26,571 bases of DNA. Origin: Paulinella micropora. Taxonomy: Eukaryota; Cercozoa; Imbricatea; Euglyphida. The stretch spans positions 609,030 to 635,600 of the forward strand of contig BJOX01000349.1 of NCBI GenBank assembly GCA_009731375.1, read 5' to 3'. Below, in pieces: positions 1 to 11,900 of this stretch. The first letter of the stretch is position 1, and the number at the start of each line of letters is the position of its first letter. The position numbers and the translations under genes are program-made. The notes beneath the pieces were generated by a model that searched no databases, was not told the DNA's origin, and saw only the letters and a list, made by a program, of their open reading frames with translations.

Positions 1-494
1 AGAAGAAGAAGAAGAAGAAGAAGAAGGAGGAGGAGGAGGAGGAGGAGGAGAAGGAGGAGGAGCAGAAGAAGAAGAAGAAGAAGAAGAAGAAGAAGAAGAA
101 GAAGAAGAAGAAGAAGAAGAAGAAGAAGAAGAAGAAGAAGAAGAAGAAGAAGAAGAAGAAGAAGGAGGAGGAGGAGGAGGAGGAGGAAGAAAGGAGGAAG
201 AAAAGAAGGAAGGAAGGAAGGAAGGGAAGGAAGGAAGGAAGGAAGGAAGGAAAGGAAGGGACAAAGGAAGGAAAGAAAGAAAGGAATAAAGGAATAAAGG
301 AAGAGGGAAATAGGTAAAGAAGAAAGAGGAGAGACAGAGAGATAGAGAAATAAAGAAATAAAAAAATAAAGGGGGGAAGGAAGGAAGGAAAGGAAGGAAG
401 GAAAGGAAGGAAGGAAAGAAAGAAAGGAAGGAAGGAAGTAAGGAAGGAAGGAAGGAAGGAAGGAAGGAAAGAAGGAAGGAAGGAAAAGGGAAAG
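1..494. repeat. Purine-rich microsatellite block (GAA/GGA/GGAA)n
   Basis: The + strand is almost pure purine: GAA and GGA triplets to about 190, then GGAA tetranucleotides with AAGA/AAAT interruptions to about 494. This is simple-sequence DNA capable of triplex formation. No gene is seen. Confidence 0.97.
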
Positions 495-611
495 AGACCC
501 ACACGGAGACTGTTCGTATGCCTGTGTTCTCCGAGGACTCTCTCTGCTTTATCAAGGCACGCTGCAGATTGTCCACGTAGATGTAGTAGGAGCAACGAAC
601 CAACGAAGGAG
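495..611 (-). other. Possible host exon (minus strand), unidentified
   Basis: This is a non-repetitive island of mixed composition between two microsatellites. On the minus strand one frame is open throughout and looks protein-like: it includes SYYIYVDNLQRALIKQRESS and then a T/V-rich stretch. It is preceded by a TTAG acceptor-like sequence at 612-615. The reading frame runs on into the purine repeat, so the 3' edge (donor) is not defined. No protein family is recognised. It could equally be chance open sequence; length is too short for certainty. Confidence 0.22.
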
Positions 612-616
612 CTAAC

Positions 617-1118
617 ACACATCATCAACATCACCACCGGCGTCATCATCACCATTATCATCATCATCACGATCATCATCATCATCACCATCATCATGAT
701 CACCGTCGTCATGATCATCATCATCATTATTCATCATCATCATGATCATCATCATCACCATAATCATCATCATCACCATCATCACCATCATCACCATCAC
801 CATCATCGTCATCATCATCGTCATCACCATCATCATCATCATCGTCCTCATCACCATCATCACCATCATCACCATCATCATCATCATCACCACCATCATC
901 ACCATCATTGCCATCATAATCATCGTCATCATCATCATCATCACCATCATCACCATCATCACCACCATCATCATCATCAGCATCATCATCATCATTATCA
1001 TTATCATCATCATCATCATCATCACCATCATCATCGTCATCATCGTCATCATCATCATCATCATCATCATCAACCATCATCATCATCAATATAATTATCA
1101 TCATCATCATCAAATCTG
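617..1118. repeat. (ATC)n trinucleotide microsatellite
   Basis: About 500 bp of imperfect CAT/CAC/CGT triplets. All six frames stay open over long distances because of the triplet repeat, giving poly-His, poly-Ile, poly-Met and poly-Asp open frames. These are not genes. Confidence 0.97.
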
Positions 1119-1179
1119 TGTGATACCAGAGAGTATCGCCACGCTATGTTGAGCCAGCAGGTGCTGACACGTAGCAGAC

Positions 1180-1244
1180 ATTACATACATACATACATAC
1201 ATATATACATACATACATTACATACATACATACATACATAAATG

Positions 1245-1276
<32 letters not shown>

Positions 1277-1320
1277 CATACATATATACATACATACATT
1301 ACATACATTACATACATACA

Positions 1321-1351
<31 letters not shown>

Positions 1352-1421
1352 CATACATACATACATACATACATACATACATACATACATACATACATAG
1401 ATGCATACATACATGCGTACA

Positions 1422-1455
<34 letters not shown>

Positions 1456-1778
1456 CAAACATACATACATAAATACATACATACATACATGCATATATAC
1501 ATACATACATACATGCATACATACATGCATACATACATACATACACATAAATACATACATAAATACATACATACATACATACATACATACATACATACAT
1601 CACATACATCACATACATAACATACATACATACATACATACATACATACATACATACATACATACATACATACATACAAACAAACATACATGCATGCACG
1701 CATGCATACATACACATACATACATACATACATACATACATACATACATACATACATACAGACAGACATACATACATA
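1180..1778. repeat. (TACA)n tetranucleotide microsatellite
   Basis: Nearly 600 bp of catacata repeats on the + strand with point interruptions. Long Met-Tyr-Val-Cys open frames on the minus strand are repeat artefacts. Confidence 0.97.
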
Positions 1779-1785
1779 TACGTAC

Positions 1786-1829
1786 CTGCGCCGTGCACGA
1801 GATCTTCGGTGCCCAGATCCAAAAGCAAG
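1786..1829 (-). other. Possible 44-nt host micro-exon (minus strand)
   Basis: On the minus strand this 44-nt island is bounded by an acceptor-like GATGCAG and by a textbook donor, CAG followed by GTACGT. One frame reads LLLDLGTEDLVHGA. It lies in a non-repetitive island at the end of the TACA tract. If real, it belongs to a minus-strand host gene whose introns are filled by microsatellites. No homology is recognised. The evidence is only splice-signal quality and composition. Confidence 0.25.
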
Positions 1830-2395
1830 CTGCATCATGTATAGTACATGCATATGCTGAAAAAAAACTGAAAAAATTATGGCTGTGGCATTTGATTTTC
1901 TGTGCTTTTAGGTGCTCTCTCTCATGGCACTTGCCTAGTCTCTGTCAATCCTCGCACCAAACTACAATAAATGCAGCTAACTATAATGCCGTCTCTCATA
2001 ACTTGCTGGATTTCTAAAGCAGTTGTCAGGATAGCGTAGAGGTCGAAAAAAAAAACCGTGAAAAAATAGATCGGACAGATATATGTATGTAAAGGGTATG
2101 TTATATAACTATGGTCATTTATGTATTATAGACAGGTCTATCTCGTACATATGTATATAATATAGACATATATATTCATGAAGTTCGCTGCTTTTGCGGC
2201 GTCAAAGTTGTATTGGCCAAATGAACGATTTGACGGGAAATTGCGGGTGTTTGTCATGACTGTGCTGCGTGACCGAAGGTGCCGGCATTGAAGCTGGCGA
2301 AGAGATGCGCGATGCAGGCCCAAGCCAAGCGGCCCTTGATAGGAAACATTTCACGGCGCCGCCTGAGAAGACACGACAAAGATAGCATACACAGA
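1830..2395. other. Unique sequence without an assigned gene
   Basis: AT-rich unique DNA to about 2170, then a higher-GC island (2180-2370). On the minus strand that island has a good pyrimidine-tract acceptor (TGTCTTCTCAG, exon side beginning at 2362) followed by an open frame of about 50 codons. This is suggestive of an exon but not identifiable. Nothing else is recognised. Confidence 0.4.
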
Positions 2396-3004
<609 letters not shown>

Positions 3005-3383
3005 NNNNNNNNNNNNNNNNNNNNNNNNNNNNNNNNNNNNNNNNNNNNNNNNNNNNNNNNNNNNNNNNNNNNNNNNNNNNNNNNNNNNNNNNNNNNNNNN
3101 NNNNNNNNNNNNNNNNNNNNNNNNNNNNNNNNNNNNNNNNNNNNNNNNNNNNNNNNNNNNNNNNNNNNNNNNNNNNNNNNNNNNNNNNNNNNNNNNNNNN
3201 NNNNNNNNNNNNNNNNNNNNNNNNNNNNNNNNNNNNNNNNNNNNNNNNNNNNNNNNNNNNNNNNNNNNNNNNNNNNNNNNNNNNNNNNNNNNNNNNNNNN
3301 NNNNNNNNNNNNNNNNNNNNNNNNNNNNNNNNNNNNNNNNNNNNNNNNNNNNNNNNNNNNNNNNNNNNNNNNNNNNNNNNNNN
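3005..3383. other. Assembly gap (N run)
   Basis: A run of 379 N bases follows the TATC repeat; the repeat probably broke the assembly. Confidence 0.99.
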
Positions 3384-3640
3384 ACACAATGTCATCATTG
3401 TAGCTTGCGCAAGCTTACGGTGCTCAAAACACTTGGACTAACGGCTTCCTTTTCTTTCTCTTCTTCCTTATCCTCCCCACTCTCCATTCCTAAATTGCCT
3501 TTTTCTTCAACGTCCTTCCTCCTCTTCTTTTTTCCAGAACACAGTCTACCCGTGATTCCCATCCCGGACACATGCACAGTACACAAATTACTGTTTGATG
3601 TGAAACTGCGTTCCTTTGCAAGGACTACATTCCTTTGCGA
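3384..3640. other. Unique sequence, no gene assigned
   Basis: Partly pyrimidine-rich unique DNA. Open frames of about 80 codons exist on both strands but neither resembles a known protein, and the CT bias explains them. Confidence 0.5.
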
Positions 3641-3800
3641 CATCTCATCTATCTAATCTATCTATCTTCTCTATCTTACCTATCTTATCTATCTTATCTA
3701 TCTTATCTATTTATCTATCTCATCTACCTTATCTATCTTATCTCTCTCTCTGTCCTCTCTCTCCCTCTCTCCACCCCCCCCCCTCTCTATCTATCTATCA

Positions 3801-3852
<52 letters not shown>
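3641..3852. repeat. (TATC)n/(TC)n microsatellite
   Basis: TATC repeats with TTATC variants, a short TC/C-rich tract near 3740-3785, then a clean TATC run to about 3852. Confidence 0.95.
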
Positions 3853-3941
3853 GTCTGCCGACCAGATATGGTAGGTGTTGTAAAAGAACAAAACCACCAG
3901 AAGCGCTAGGTTGATGGCGAAGATGACATCGAAGATTGTTT
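3847..3941 (-). other. Possible host exon encoding a membrane segment
   Basis: This non-repetitive island is wedged between TATC and CATA repeats. On the minus strand, after an acceptor-like TATGTACAG, one frame encodes a strongly hydrophobic stretch, FDVIFAINLALLVVLFFY, followed by NTYHIW. It looks like a transmembrane helix, with codon-like composition unlike the surrounding repeats. The frame meets a stop at 3847-3849, so an upstream GT (for example in CTGGTCGG) would have to be the donor if it is an internal exon. The parent gene is not identified; exon status is inference. Confidence 0.28.
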
Positions 3942-3944
3942 CTG

Positions 3945-4108
3945 TACATACATAACATACATAACATACATAACATACATAACATACATACATACATACA
4001 TACATACATACATACATACATGCATGCATACATACATACATATGTACATACATACATACATGTGTACATACATACATACAATGCACATATATACATACAT
4101 ACATAACA

Positions 4109-4138
<30 letters not shown>
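3945..4138. repeat. (CATA)n microsatellite
   Basis: About 190 bp of catacata with CATAA and TGCA/TGTA variants on the + strand. Confidence 0.95.
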
Positions 4139-4139
<1 letters not shown>

Positions 4140-4205
4140 GGTCACGTAGTGCAATTTGTGTAATGTTTACCATGCAAGTAATGTGGGTAAAGTGCAGAAT
4201 GTACA

Positions 4206-5022
4206 TATCATGTATGTATGTATGTATATACGTAGTACATACGTACACGCACGTATGGTAGGTAGTAGTAGGTAGGTAGTAGGTAGGTAGGTAGGTAGGT
4301 AGGTAGGTAGGAATGGATGCATGCATGCGTCCATGCATCCGTATGTATGTATGTATGTATGTATATATGTATGTATGTATGTATATATGTATGTATTTAT
4401 GTATGTATGTATGTATGTGTGTATGTATGTATGTATGACGTATGCATGTATGTATGTATGTGTATGTATGTATGTATGTATGTATGTATGTATGTTTTAA
4501 GATGTATGTATGCATGTATGCATGTATATATGTATGATGTATGTATGTATGCATGCATGCATGTATGTATGTACGTATGTATGTATGTTTTAATACGTAT
4601 GTATGTATGTATGCATGTATATATGTATGATGTATGTATGTATGTATGCATGCATGTATGTATGTATGTATGCATGCATGTATGTATGTATGTATGTATG
4701 TATATGCATGTATGTATGTATGTATGTATGTATGTATGTGTGTGTGTGTGAGTATGTATGTATGTATGTATGTATGTATGTATGTATGTGTGTGTGTAAT
4801 TTATATATGTATTAAGATGTATGTATGTATGTATATGTATGTATGTATGTATGTACATATGTATGTATGTATGTATGTATGTGTATGTATGTGTGTGTAT
4901 GTATGTATGTATGACATATGTATGCAACTTCGTATGTATGTATGTATGTATGTATGTATGTATGACATATGTATGTATGACATATGTATATGTATGTGCA
5001 TATGTATGTATGTATGTCTACC
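4206..5022. repeat. (GTAT)n microsatellite, opposite phase to 3945-4138
   Basis: About 800 bp of tatgtatg repeats on the + strand with a (GTAG)n block (4256-4311) and GTGT interruptions. It is the reverse complement of the CATA tract at 3945-4138, so the two can pair as a large imperfect hairpin around the 67-bp unique stretch 4139-4205. Confidence 0.95.
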
Positions 5023-6195
5023 ATTGCCCAGGCGCGGGCCAGCCACGGTTTTAGGAGTTTTGCTTTCCGGTTCCAGCGGCATCTAGCGTATTCATGGAAA
5101 TGTATGTATATGTGTATGTTATTTGTATGTATGTTATTACCTTATGTATGTACGGTATTTTATCTCAAGTATGTTATGTATGTAGGTATGTGTGTGCATT
5201 AGAGATCTCATTAGCACATTTCACGTTCATCTATGCATACACACACAGCTACACACCATATATACAAGTACTTATAAGTACTCTGTGCTCTTATACTTAC
5301 ATAAGCTTACATACATGTACACGTGGTACTTTCAATCACCTTGTATGATTGTAGCCCTACATAATTGCCTAAATATGCATGTAAAAGTACTATTCTACAA
5401 TACTATCTCAAACTTATCTCGTAACATGCGTTCTTATCTTAAATACTGATTTTCAAATAACTACTCTATTCAGCTCTATTCATTTATTGTTTGTGCAAAC
5501 CCATCTCATTCGTGATCCACTACTGAATCCGTTTCCATTTTCATATCCTGCCGTTGTTTACGGTCGTTTTCGAAGGAAACGAGCGCTAGTTTCGGTACAT
5601 TTGTTGAGCATTAAATCCATCCACCAAGGATAAGTGGAAAAAAGCAGCCATTTCTCGTGAACTCGTCCTTGGTGTAGATAGGTAAAAAAAAAATTCAGCA
5701 GTTCATTCACAGACTCTGAAGAACTTGCATGAAATGTCCATTAGCAATAATATTTGATGATATCTTGTTGCTGTATTCCTTTGAACGGAACGTCTATTCA
5801 ATTACTAGAATTAGTCTCTTGTTTATTTTTCTGTCTATATTGTTCTACTAGTTCTACTAGTTCTAAAAAAAAAAAAAAAAAAAAATAGTTCCTACAGTTC
5901 TAGTCAAACTAGTCAAACTGTCGGATGCATATGCTTTAATTATAATTTTAATTTATTGACCACGCGTACGGACTAAATATTGTTGTTGAAAGTAGATGCT
6001 GGTATTCTAGGTATTGTTTTCGTCAATGTAACATCATGTTTTCAATGTTCAAATTCATCCACAATTTTTCCTGTTATTCTTCTCAGCATATGTCTACTAT
6101 GTTCTTTAATTTTCATACATCCGCTAGCCAGAACGTTGACTGCACATACAAGATCGATATCGATATCTCATGATCATATATATATATATATATAC
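5023..6195. other. Unique flanking DNA left of the element
   Basis: No gene is recognised in these 1.17 kb. A short higher-GC island at 5023-5095 has coding-like frames on the minus strand and a possible donor (ATG then GTAGAC) near 5022, but it cannot be assigned. A nine-base tandem (gttctacta) precedes a 21-base A-run at 5865-5885. The flank ends in a (TA)n tract (about 6175-6194) that abuts the mobile element. Confidence 0.6.
5865..5885. repeat. Poly(A) run
   Basis: 21 consecutive A on the + strand after tandem gttctacta units. It might mark the tail of an old retroposed sequence, but no body or target duplication was recognised. Confidence 0.8.
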
Positions 6196-6346
6196 ACACT
6201 GCTGGGAACGGCTCTAAACAGCTCTAACGGCCTAAAAAGGGGTCGCAGATATACAGACAAACAAAAAAACAACCTTAAACTGCTTAAAACCTTAAAAAAC
6301 AGTGTGCCCCGCGGAGCACATATACAAAAAAAAACAGTTTAATATT
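6196..6346 (+). repeat. Left terminal inverted repeat and subterminal motifs
   Basis: It begins acactgctgggaacggctc and matches the complement of the right end through gggtcgcagatatacagaca and the following AAC/CTTAAA-rich motifs. It contains one copy of a subterminal unit (about 6264-6314: complement of AAGGTTTTAAGCAGTTTAAGG next to GTGTGCCCCGCGG). The right end has two such units. The complement of 6206-6218 (GTTTAGAGCCGTT) also occurs in the internal origin-like region at 12574, suggesting a common binding site. Confidence 0.85.
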
Positions 6347-6748
6347 TTAAAGCTTAACTGCCTTTAATGCCTCTTCGTGTGTGTGCCCCGCCATAATTAA
6401 TTTATCCATTTTGTCCAATGTCTCTTTTTTTGCTGTCAGTCCTCTTGCCCCTCCGTTTCGTATCCATTCACAATATTTTTTAAATTCGGTGTCTGTTCGT
6501 TGTCGTTTCTGTCGCCGTTGTTCCTTGTGTTTGTCGTGTTCTCGTTTTCGCTGTGCTTGTTGTTTTCGTGTTTCCCAGGCTTGTCGCATTATTTCAATTG
6601 TCTTTTTTTTCTTCTGTAATGCTTCAATTTTCTTTTGTGTTGCTTCGTGCTTGCAGTTCAGTAATAAAATTTCGGCTTCAATGTCTTCAACGGTGGTGGC
6701 CTTCTTGCTCCTCATTACTCGCGCCTCTATCGCATCGGCCTCGTCCAT
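6347..6748 (-). CDS. Hypothetical basic coiled-coil protein, present in arm L only
   Basis: About 133 residues from the ATG at 6746-6748 (MDEADAIEARV...). The same frame is open further upstream to about 6937, with another in-frame ATG at 6851-6853, so a longer product is possible; I prefer the inner start because the upstream stretch is A/T-homopolymer rich. The middle is Lys/Arg/Gln/Glu-rich with heptad-like spacing (KIEALQKKKKTIEIMRQAWE), typical of a charged coiled coil or nucleic-acid binding helix; the C-terminus (MDKLIMAGHTHEEALKAVKL) looks like a small helical domain. It is the outermost gene of arm L, in tandem after the recombinase. Arm R has lost the gene: its sequence jumps from the region upstream of this ATG straight to the terminal repeats. 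Function is unknown. Confidence 0.6.
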   Translation of the reverse strand: MDEADAIEARVMRSKKATTVEDIEAEILLLNCKHEATQKKIEALQKKKKTIEIMRQAWETRKQQAQRKREHDKHKEQRRQKRQRTDTEFKKYCEWIRNGGARGLTAKKETLDKMDKLIMAGHTHEEALKAVKL

Positions 6749-6955
6749 TGTCTGGACAAAAAAAACAAAAAAACGAAATTTACGATTTTTGGTTTTTCTG
6801 TGTGCCTCGTTTTCCTTCTTTTCGTCTTTTGTGGATTTCTTACAAAATCGCATTATCGGTTTTTCGTCCGTTGTTGCCGTGCTAATTGTCGCTAATGTTT
6901 TTTCGCTGGTGTATCGGCCCGCACTTAAAAAAAACAAATTGATATAGTTTATTTT

Positions 6956-8181
6956 TTATTGCTTTTTGTTTTTCAGTCTTTCACTTCGTCTTAAAATTGG
7001 TTCTTCGTTGTTCTTCTTCCTTGGTTTCGTTTTTCCTGCTTCGTGTGGTTGTTTGCCTTTGGCTATGTCGCTTATAAATTTTGCTTTAATGCTTCCCACC
7101 CGTGCAAAATCTCTAATTTTTCTGTTGCTTATATTTATCTTTCTGTCCTTCATCGCTTTTATAATCGCTAAGGCATCAATAACATCTTTTGGAAGGTTCG
7201 CATTTAATCCTTCTAATTTGTCCTCCAATGTGTTTATTTTGTTTTCTAAATTGTCCAGGGCTTGCCGTGCTTGTGGTTCGGTTGCTATTGCTGGGGTCCG
7301 TGCTTTAATGTTGGCATAATTTCGGCTGGCTTCGCTTTCTTCAACGTGCCCCAACACTTTGCTTAAAAATATGCTTCTGTCCATATTCGCGGGGGCATAT
7401 TCTCTATAAGCTAAGGCCCCGTAAATTTTGCGGGCTAAATGACTGCTCGCTTTTTCGTCGTTGAATACTTCCCGCATTCGTTTTGCTATTCTCGCATCAT
7501 ATTTATTTGTTAAAGCTTGGTTCGTTTTTTCTTTGTCTTCCTCTGTCAGTGTCTCCCGCACTGCTTCCCAGGCCGTCCGCATATCGTTATATGAAATATG
7601 GATTAAGGGTATTTCAATATTAGATATTGCCCCCTTTTTGTCTTTGGCTACTTTATCAATAACTATATAGCCTTTTTGCTCTTTTGCTTCTGGTGGTGTG
7701 CTTGTTATTATACCTCTATAAGCCTTCGCCCCGTGGCTAATTGTAATAATATTATAAGGTCAGTCATTTTTTTAGACTTGTTCAAAGTGTCCATAATTTT
7801 AAAAACGGTCGCTGGTTCATAATTCTTAATTTCCTTTGAATTCTTGTTTCGTTGTTTAATTTGTGTTGTTGCCTTTTTGGTTCTTTCTTCGTCCGTTAAT
7901 TTTAATTCTTTGTTTATTTCGGCTTCCTTCGTCGGGTGTTGTTCCTTAAAAGCTTTCCGCAGTCGTGTCAGATAAGCATCTTTTGTATTTACTTTCTCAA
8001 TATGTTGAAGTGTGCTTAAAACCCATTTTAAATTTTTCTTTAAATATGTTTGATTGCCTCCTTTTTGCTTTATAAGGTCTATTAATAATATTATCAGGCT
8101 ATCAGAATAATTTTTAGTTATTGCCCTTATTTTGTCTTTAAGCTCTTCATCGTCCTTATAGTCTATCGTTTTGAAATCCAT
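6956..8181 (-). pseudogene. Tyrosine recombinase, arm L copy, frameshifted
   Basis: This is the inverted homologue of the intact gene at 24531-25775. The N-terminal half is open from the ATG at 8179-8181 to the catalytic-Arg motif (LATGRRLIEV). There a small rearrangement with net loss of 4 nt relative to arm R (about 7705-7725) brings a stop (TAA) directly after IEV. The C-terminal half stays open at 6956-7582 and retains HLAR, LGH and the tyrosine (SRNYANIK). The last residues also differ: arm L ends in a basic RRSERLKNKKQ tail, whereas arm R is shifted there by a 4-nt insertion, so the arm L tail may be the ancestral one. A split product cannot be a complete recombinase. Confidence 0.85.
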
Positions 8182-8310
8182 TTTTTGCCGTGCCTCTTTT
8201 CCTCCGTGCTTATATATAATGTCTATATATTTTATGTTTAGAATAAAAATAAATATTTGCTTGTATATACAACAACAAAAAAAAGCACTATATCAATTAT
8301 TAAAGCCTTT
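8182..8310 (-). promoter_or_regulatory. Recombinase upstream region, arm L
   Basis: On the minus strand this reads TATA-rich sequence (ATAGACATTATATATAAG) then CACGGAGGAAAAGAGGCACG just before the ATG, as in arm R. The 90-aa gene found here in arm R is absent. The TATATATA lies about 35 nt upstream of the start codon. Confidence 0.6.
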
Positions 8311-8793
8311 TTAAACTGCCCCCGCCTCGTCTGCTGTTGGTTGCTGTAAATTAGGACCGTATAACCTTATTAGGGTTTCTTTTACGGTTGTTATGTCTAA
8401 TTCTTTAAAAATTCTGGTTAGGGTTTCAAACTCTTGAAGGGTTAATTGTTCCCTTTTGTTGAAAAATGCCCGCCGTATGTCGTTTATCTTTTTCTGTTTC
8501 TTCTCGGTCGTTTCTGGGCTTTCTGTTCTCGTCTTCTTCTTTCTTTCTGGGTGTCTGTGGTATTTTATAGTGTGTTTATAATAGCGGGTTTCGCCCTCCT
8601 TATTCTGCCTGGGTAGGTATTGATAATAATACGATATGCCGTTTTTAACTTCCATTTCAAACGGCGGTTTATATGTTAATCCCCTTTTACCACTACCCGC
8701 GGGCCGTCCTCGTCCTCGCTTCTTTATTTCTGGATATATGGCCATTTCCTCGGGGTTTTGTGGTTGTTGCGGTGTGTCTGGTTGTGCCGTCAT
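8311..8793 (-). CDS. AT-hook DNA-binding protein, arm L copy
   Basis: 160 residues from ATG 8791-8793. After a Pro/Gln-rich start there is a clear AT-hook-like core, KRGRGRPAGSGKRG (about residues 26-39), which predicts binding in the minor groove of AT-rich DNA. A middle segment with the pattern YYYQYLPRxNKEGxxRYYKHT is shared in form with the 89-aa protein at 13176-13445. A Lys-rich linker follows, then a C-terminal helical region (REQLTLQEFETLTRIFKEL). It differs from the arm R copy at about 11 of 160 positions. It is divergent with the primase-helicase gene (about 190 bp between starts) and tandem with the recombinase. A role in regulation, or as accessory protein for recombination or replication, is inferred. 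Confidence 0.8.
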   Translation of the reverse strand: MTAQPDTPQQPQNPEEMAIYPEIKKRGRGRPAGSGKRGLTYKPPFEMEVKNGISYYYQYLPRQNKEGETRYYKHTIKYHRHPERKKKTRTESPETTEKKQKKINDIRRAFFNKREQLTLQEFETLTRIFKELDITTVKETLIRLYGPNLQQPTADEAGAV

Positions 8794-8984
8794 TTTTCTT
8801 ATATATACGATATTATATTTTTATATTATTATAATTAAATATTTAATACGATTTTTTCTATATAGAATATTTAAGCAGTTTTTTTTAATGGTTATTTTAT
8901 ATAATATTTATTTGAAATAATTATTTAATTAATTAATTTTAATCTATACAAAAAAAAAATATAATGGTTATTATATAGCTTTTG
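8794..8984. promoter_or_regulatory. Divergent promoter region (AT-hook gene / primase-helicase), arm L
   Basis: 191 bp of very AT-rich DNA between two divergent starts, with several TATA-like boxes (for example ctatacaaaa at 8944 and tatatag near 8972) and TTAATTAATTAATTT. A long AT-rich block suits AT-hook binding. The matching region in arm R is 23376-23565. Confidence 0.55.
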
Positions 8985-11900
8985 ATGATGATGAAACAAG
9001 AACACGTAGAGCCCGATACCCTACACCATAGGGGGGCCGACCCTTTAAAAGAAAATAAAAAAATCATAAAGACGCGGGGGGCGGTTAGATACTATGACAA
9101 AATGAAAACAAAAAAAGAAGATTACAAAACGGCAACCCCCGATGAACTTTATGACATTTTAAACGAAGCAAAAAACCCGACCATATATGAAAGTATAGAA
9201 GACGGTATAAGACCTTATGCGGATTATGAAAAAGACTTTAAAACTAAAAAAGAAATGGAAGCAAACAAAGCAACGATTAGAGAATTTATAATAAATGAGT
9301 TTGGGCGGGTTTTTGGATGTAGCCCCGATAAAATAGCCGTATTAGAAGCACACGGAAAAAAGGGCCGTTTATGGCGGTTATCTTATCATATGGTAGCATA
9401 TGAGGCCCCGCCGATGGCTGACGGATTAGAGGTTAAACAACTTATAGAGGCCGACAATAAAGCGGGATTTGACGAGGCCCCATATAAAGCTTATGGCCGA
9501 AGACAACTTTTTAGAACTGTTTTAAGCACCAAAGAAGACGAGAACCGACCATTTATAAGGACCGATAAACCATTAACAAAAGAGAATTTTAAAGAGTGTT
9601 TAATATCGGCCGTGGGCGAATATGAGATAAATGAAGAAACGGAAGACACGGCCCGAGCATTGATAAACGGGGGGCAAATAGAGGCAGACCCGACGGGCGA
9701 ACACACGGGCGACCATAAAGAACAAATAGACAGGGCGGAACAATGGGCCGACAACAAAAAAAGGGAAATCAAAAACGGAGGCCTTTTGCTTACTAAGGCC
9801 GATATAGAGGCAATACAGGCGGGCGAACTAAAAATAGAAGGTTTATCAATACTAAAAAAAGCTTTTAACAGGTTAGAGAAATACAGGCCCGACATATTCA
9901 AAAATATAGGAGGAGTTAAAGACATAATAAAAAACGACGACGGGACATTATACATATTTTTCAAGAGGTTGAAGGCGGGATATTGTAAAACACATAATAG
10001 AACCCATACGGCGGACAACTGCGACGGGGTTTTTATAAAAAAGGGGTTATGTTTTTATGTTTGTATAAAACAACCCATAGGGCATTTTTACCCGCTTTTT
10101 AAAGTTGAAAAGGAAATAAAACAAAAAGAAATAATAGAGAGAATAACAAAGGATAAAACAAAATTATATAATAACACGATAGAGCATTTTATAAATTTAT
10201 ACGAATTTGAAAATATGAAACAATCCCGCGAGAAGTGGTGCGCAGATGTGCGGGGGTTGCTGTCTGCTATGGCGGTAGAGAAGAAGGACCGCCGACAGTT
10301 GATAGGCCTTAGAAGCAATTTAGGCACGGGTAAAAGTGTGGCCCTTATGAAGGCTATTAAAAAATACACGGACGAGCACCCAGACGGCAAAATATTAATA
10401 ATAACACAGCGAATTATTTTAAGCAAACAAAATGCCCGAGAACTTAAAAAATTAGGCTTCTTTTGTTATCTGGACCGCGAGGGAAACGAGCTTATAACAA
10501 ATAAAAAAAGTATAATTCAATTAGATAGCCTTAATTATTTAAGCTGGAATATTAAAAACGACCCGATAGGGCTTATTATAATAGACGAGGCCGACCAGGC
10601 TTTAAGGCACCTTAATGCGGACACATTCAAAAACAACCCGAAAGCCGACCACAATTTAAAAACCCTTTATGCCGTATTGAAAAATACTAAAAAATTAATT
10701 CTAATGTCTGGAAACTTAACGGCCGATAATGTGAAAGACTGGGAGCATATGGCGGGCGACGATTTAAAAACAACGATTTTTATTAACGACAGCCGAGCAC
10801 ACCATAGGCCATTTAAAATACGGATGGGGCAAAATAAAGAACAAATCATAAAAGACATATGGGGCAGTCTAGACAAAAAAGAACGGGTTTATTTAGCTTC
10901 AAATATTAGTATTGATAAATTAAAAGCTATGTTTGAATATATAACAAAAGGCCGAAATATTAAGGCCCTTTTAATTACTACGGACACAATAAACGAACCA
11001 GAAGTTAAAGAAGCCTTAGAAGGTAATATAAATGAGATATGGAGCAAATATGATTTTATAGCCGTATCGCCGTGTGTCCAATCTGCTGTAAGTTATGATA
11101 TAGAAAACCATTTTAACAAAATTTATGGATTATTCACGAACGGGAGCAACAGTAGCGGGGATGCGTGCCAGATGTTAAGGCGGATTAGATACCCCACGAG
11201 CGACGAAATATTCGTTAATATAGACCAAATAAACATAGAACGGCCGACCAATTACGAGGACATATTAGCGGGGATTTATAGCGACCAAGACGGACTTTTG
11301 AAAGGGTTAAAAAAGTTTTTAGAGCTACGAGAGCTAGACCCGAGCACACTACGGCCCGCGGTTGATACTGCGCACCCCTATCCTAAATTAGTAGCAAAAT
11401 TAACAGCCCAGGACAACAACGACAAAAACAATTATTTAGAAAATTTCATAAAAAACCAGATACTTTACGGCAACACGGTTGAAAATGTGCCAGACGATAA
11501 CCAGGAGGAAAGCAGAGAGGCAATAAAAACGAACTTAAAGACGACCGAAGCCCGATTAGAGAAAGAGCAGGCGGACGAACTGGCGACGGCTAAGGGGATA
11601 ACAAAGGAGGAGGCCGAGAAGCTGTTTAAGAAGGCAAAGGCACAACCCGCCGACATAACGAAAGAAGAGAAAACACATATTAAAAAATATGTATTAAAAA
11701 CCGCTTACAAATTAGACAAATACCCAACCGCGGCCGAATGGTATTTAGCATACGGAGACGAGGCAAAAATTAAACAGTATAAGAATTTAACGAGATTTTA
11801 TAATAATAATGTTTTTAGCTTTGACAGCGGATTAGAAGAAGTAAAAGAGAGCGATTTTTATAAAGCTTATAACAGACTTAATAAGGATGAAGACGGAGTA

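Noticed and set aside
612-1152. Open frames of poly-His, poly-Ile, poly-Met and poly-Asp
   Set aside because: Products of the (ATC)n repeat being open in all frames; no non-repeat sequence.
5865-5885. Poly(A) tail of a LINE/SINE retroposon
   Set aside because: No recognisable retroposon body, promoter boxes or target duplication next to it.
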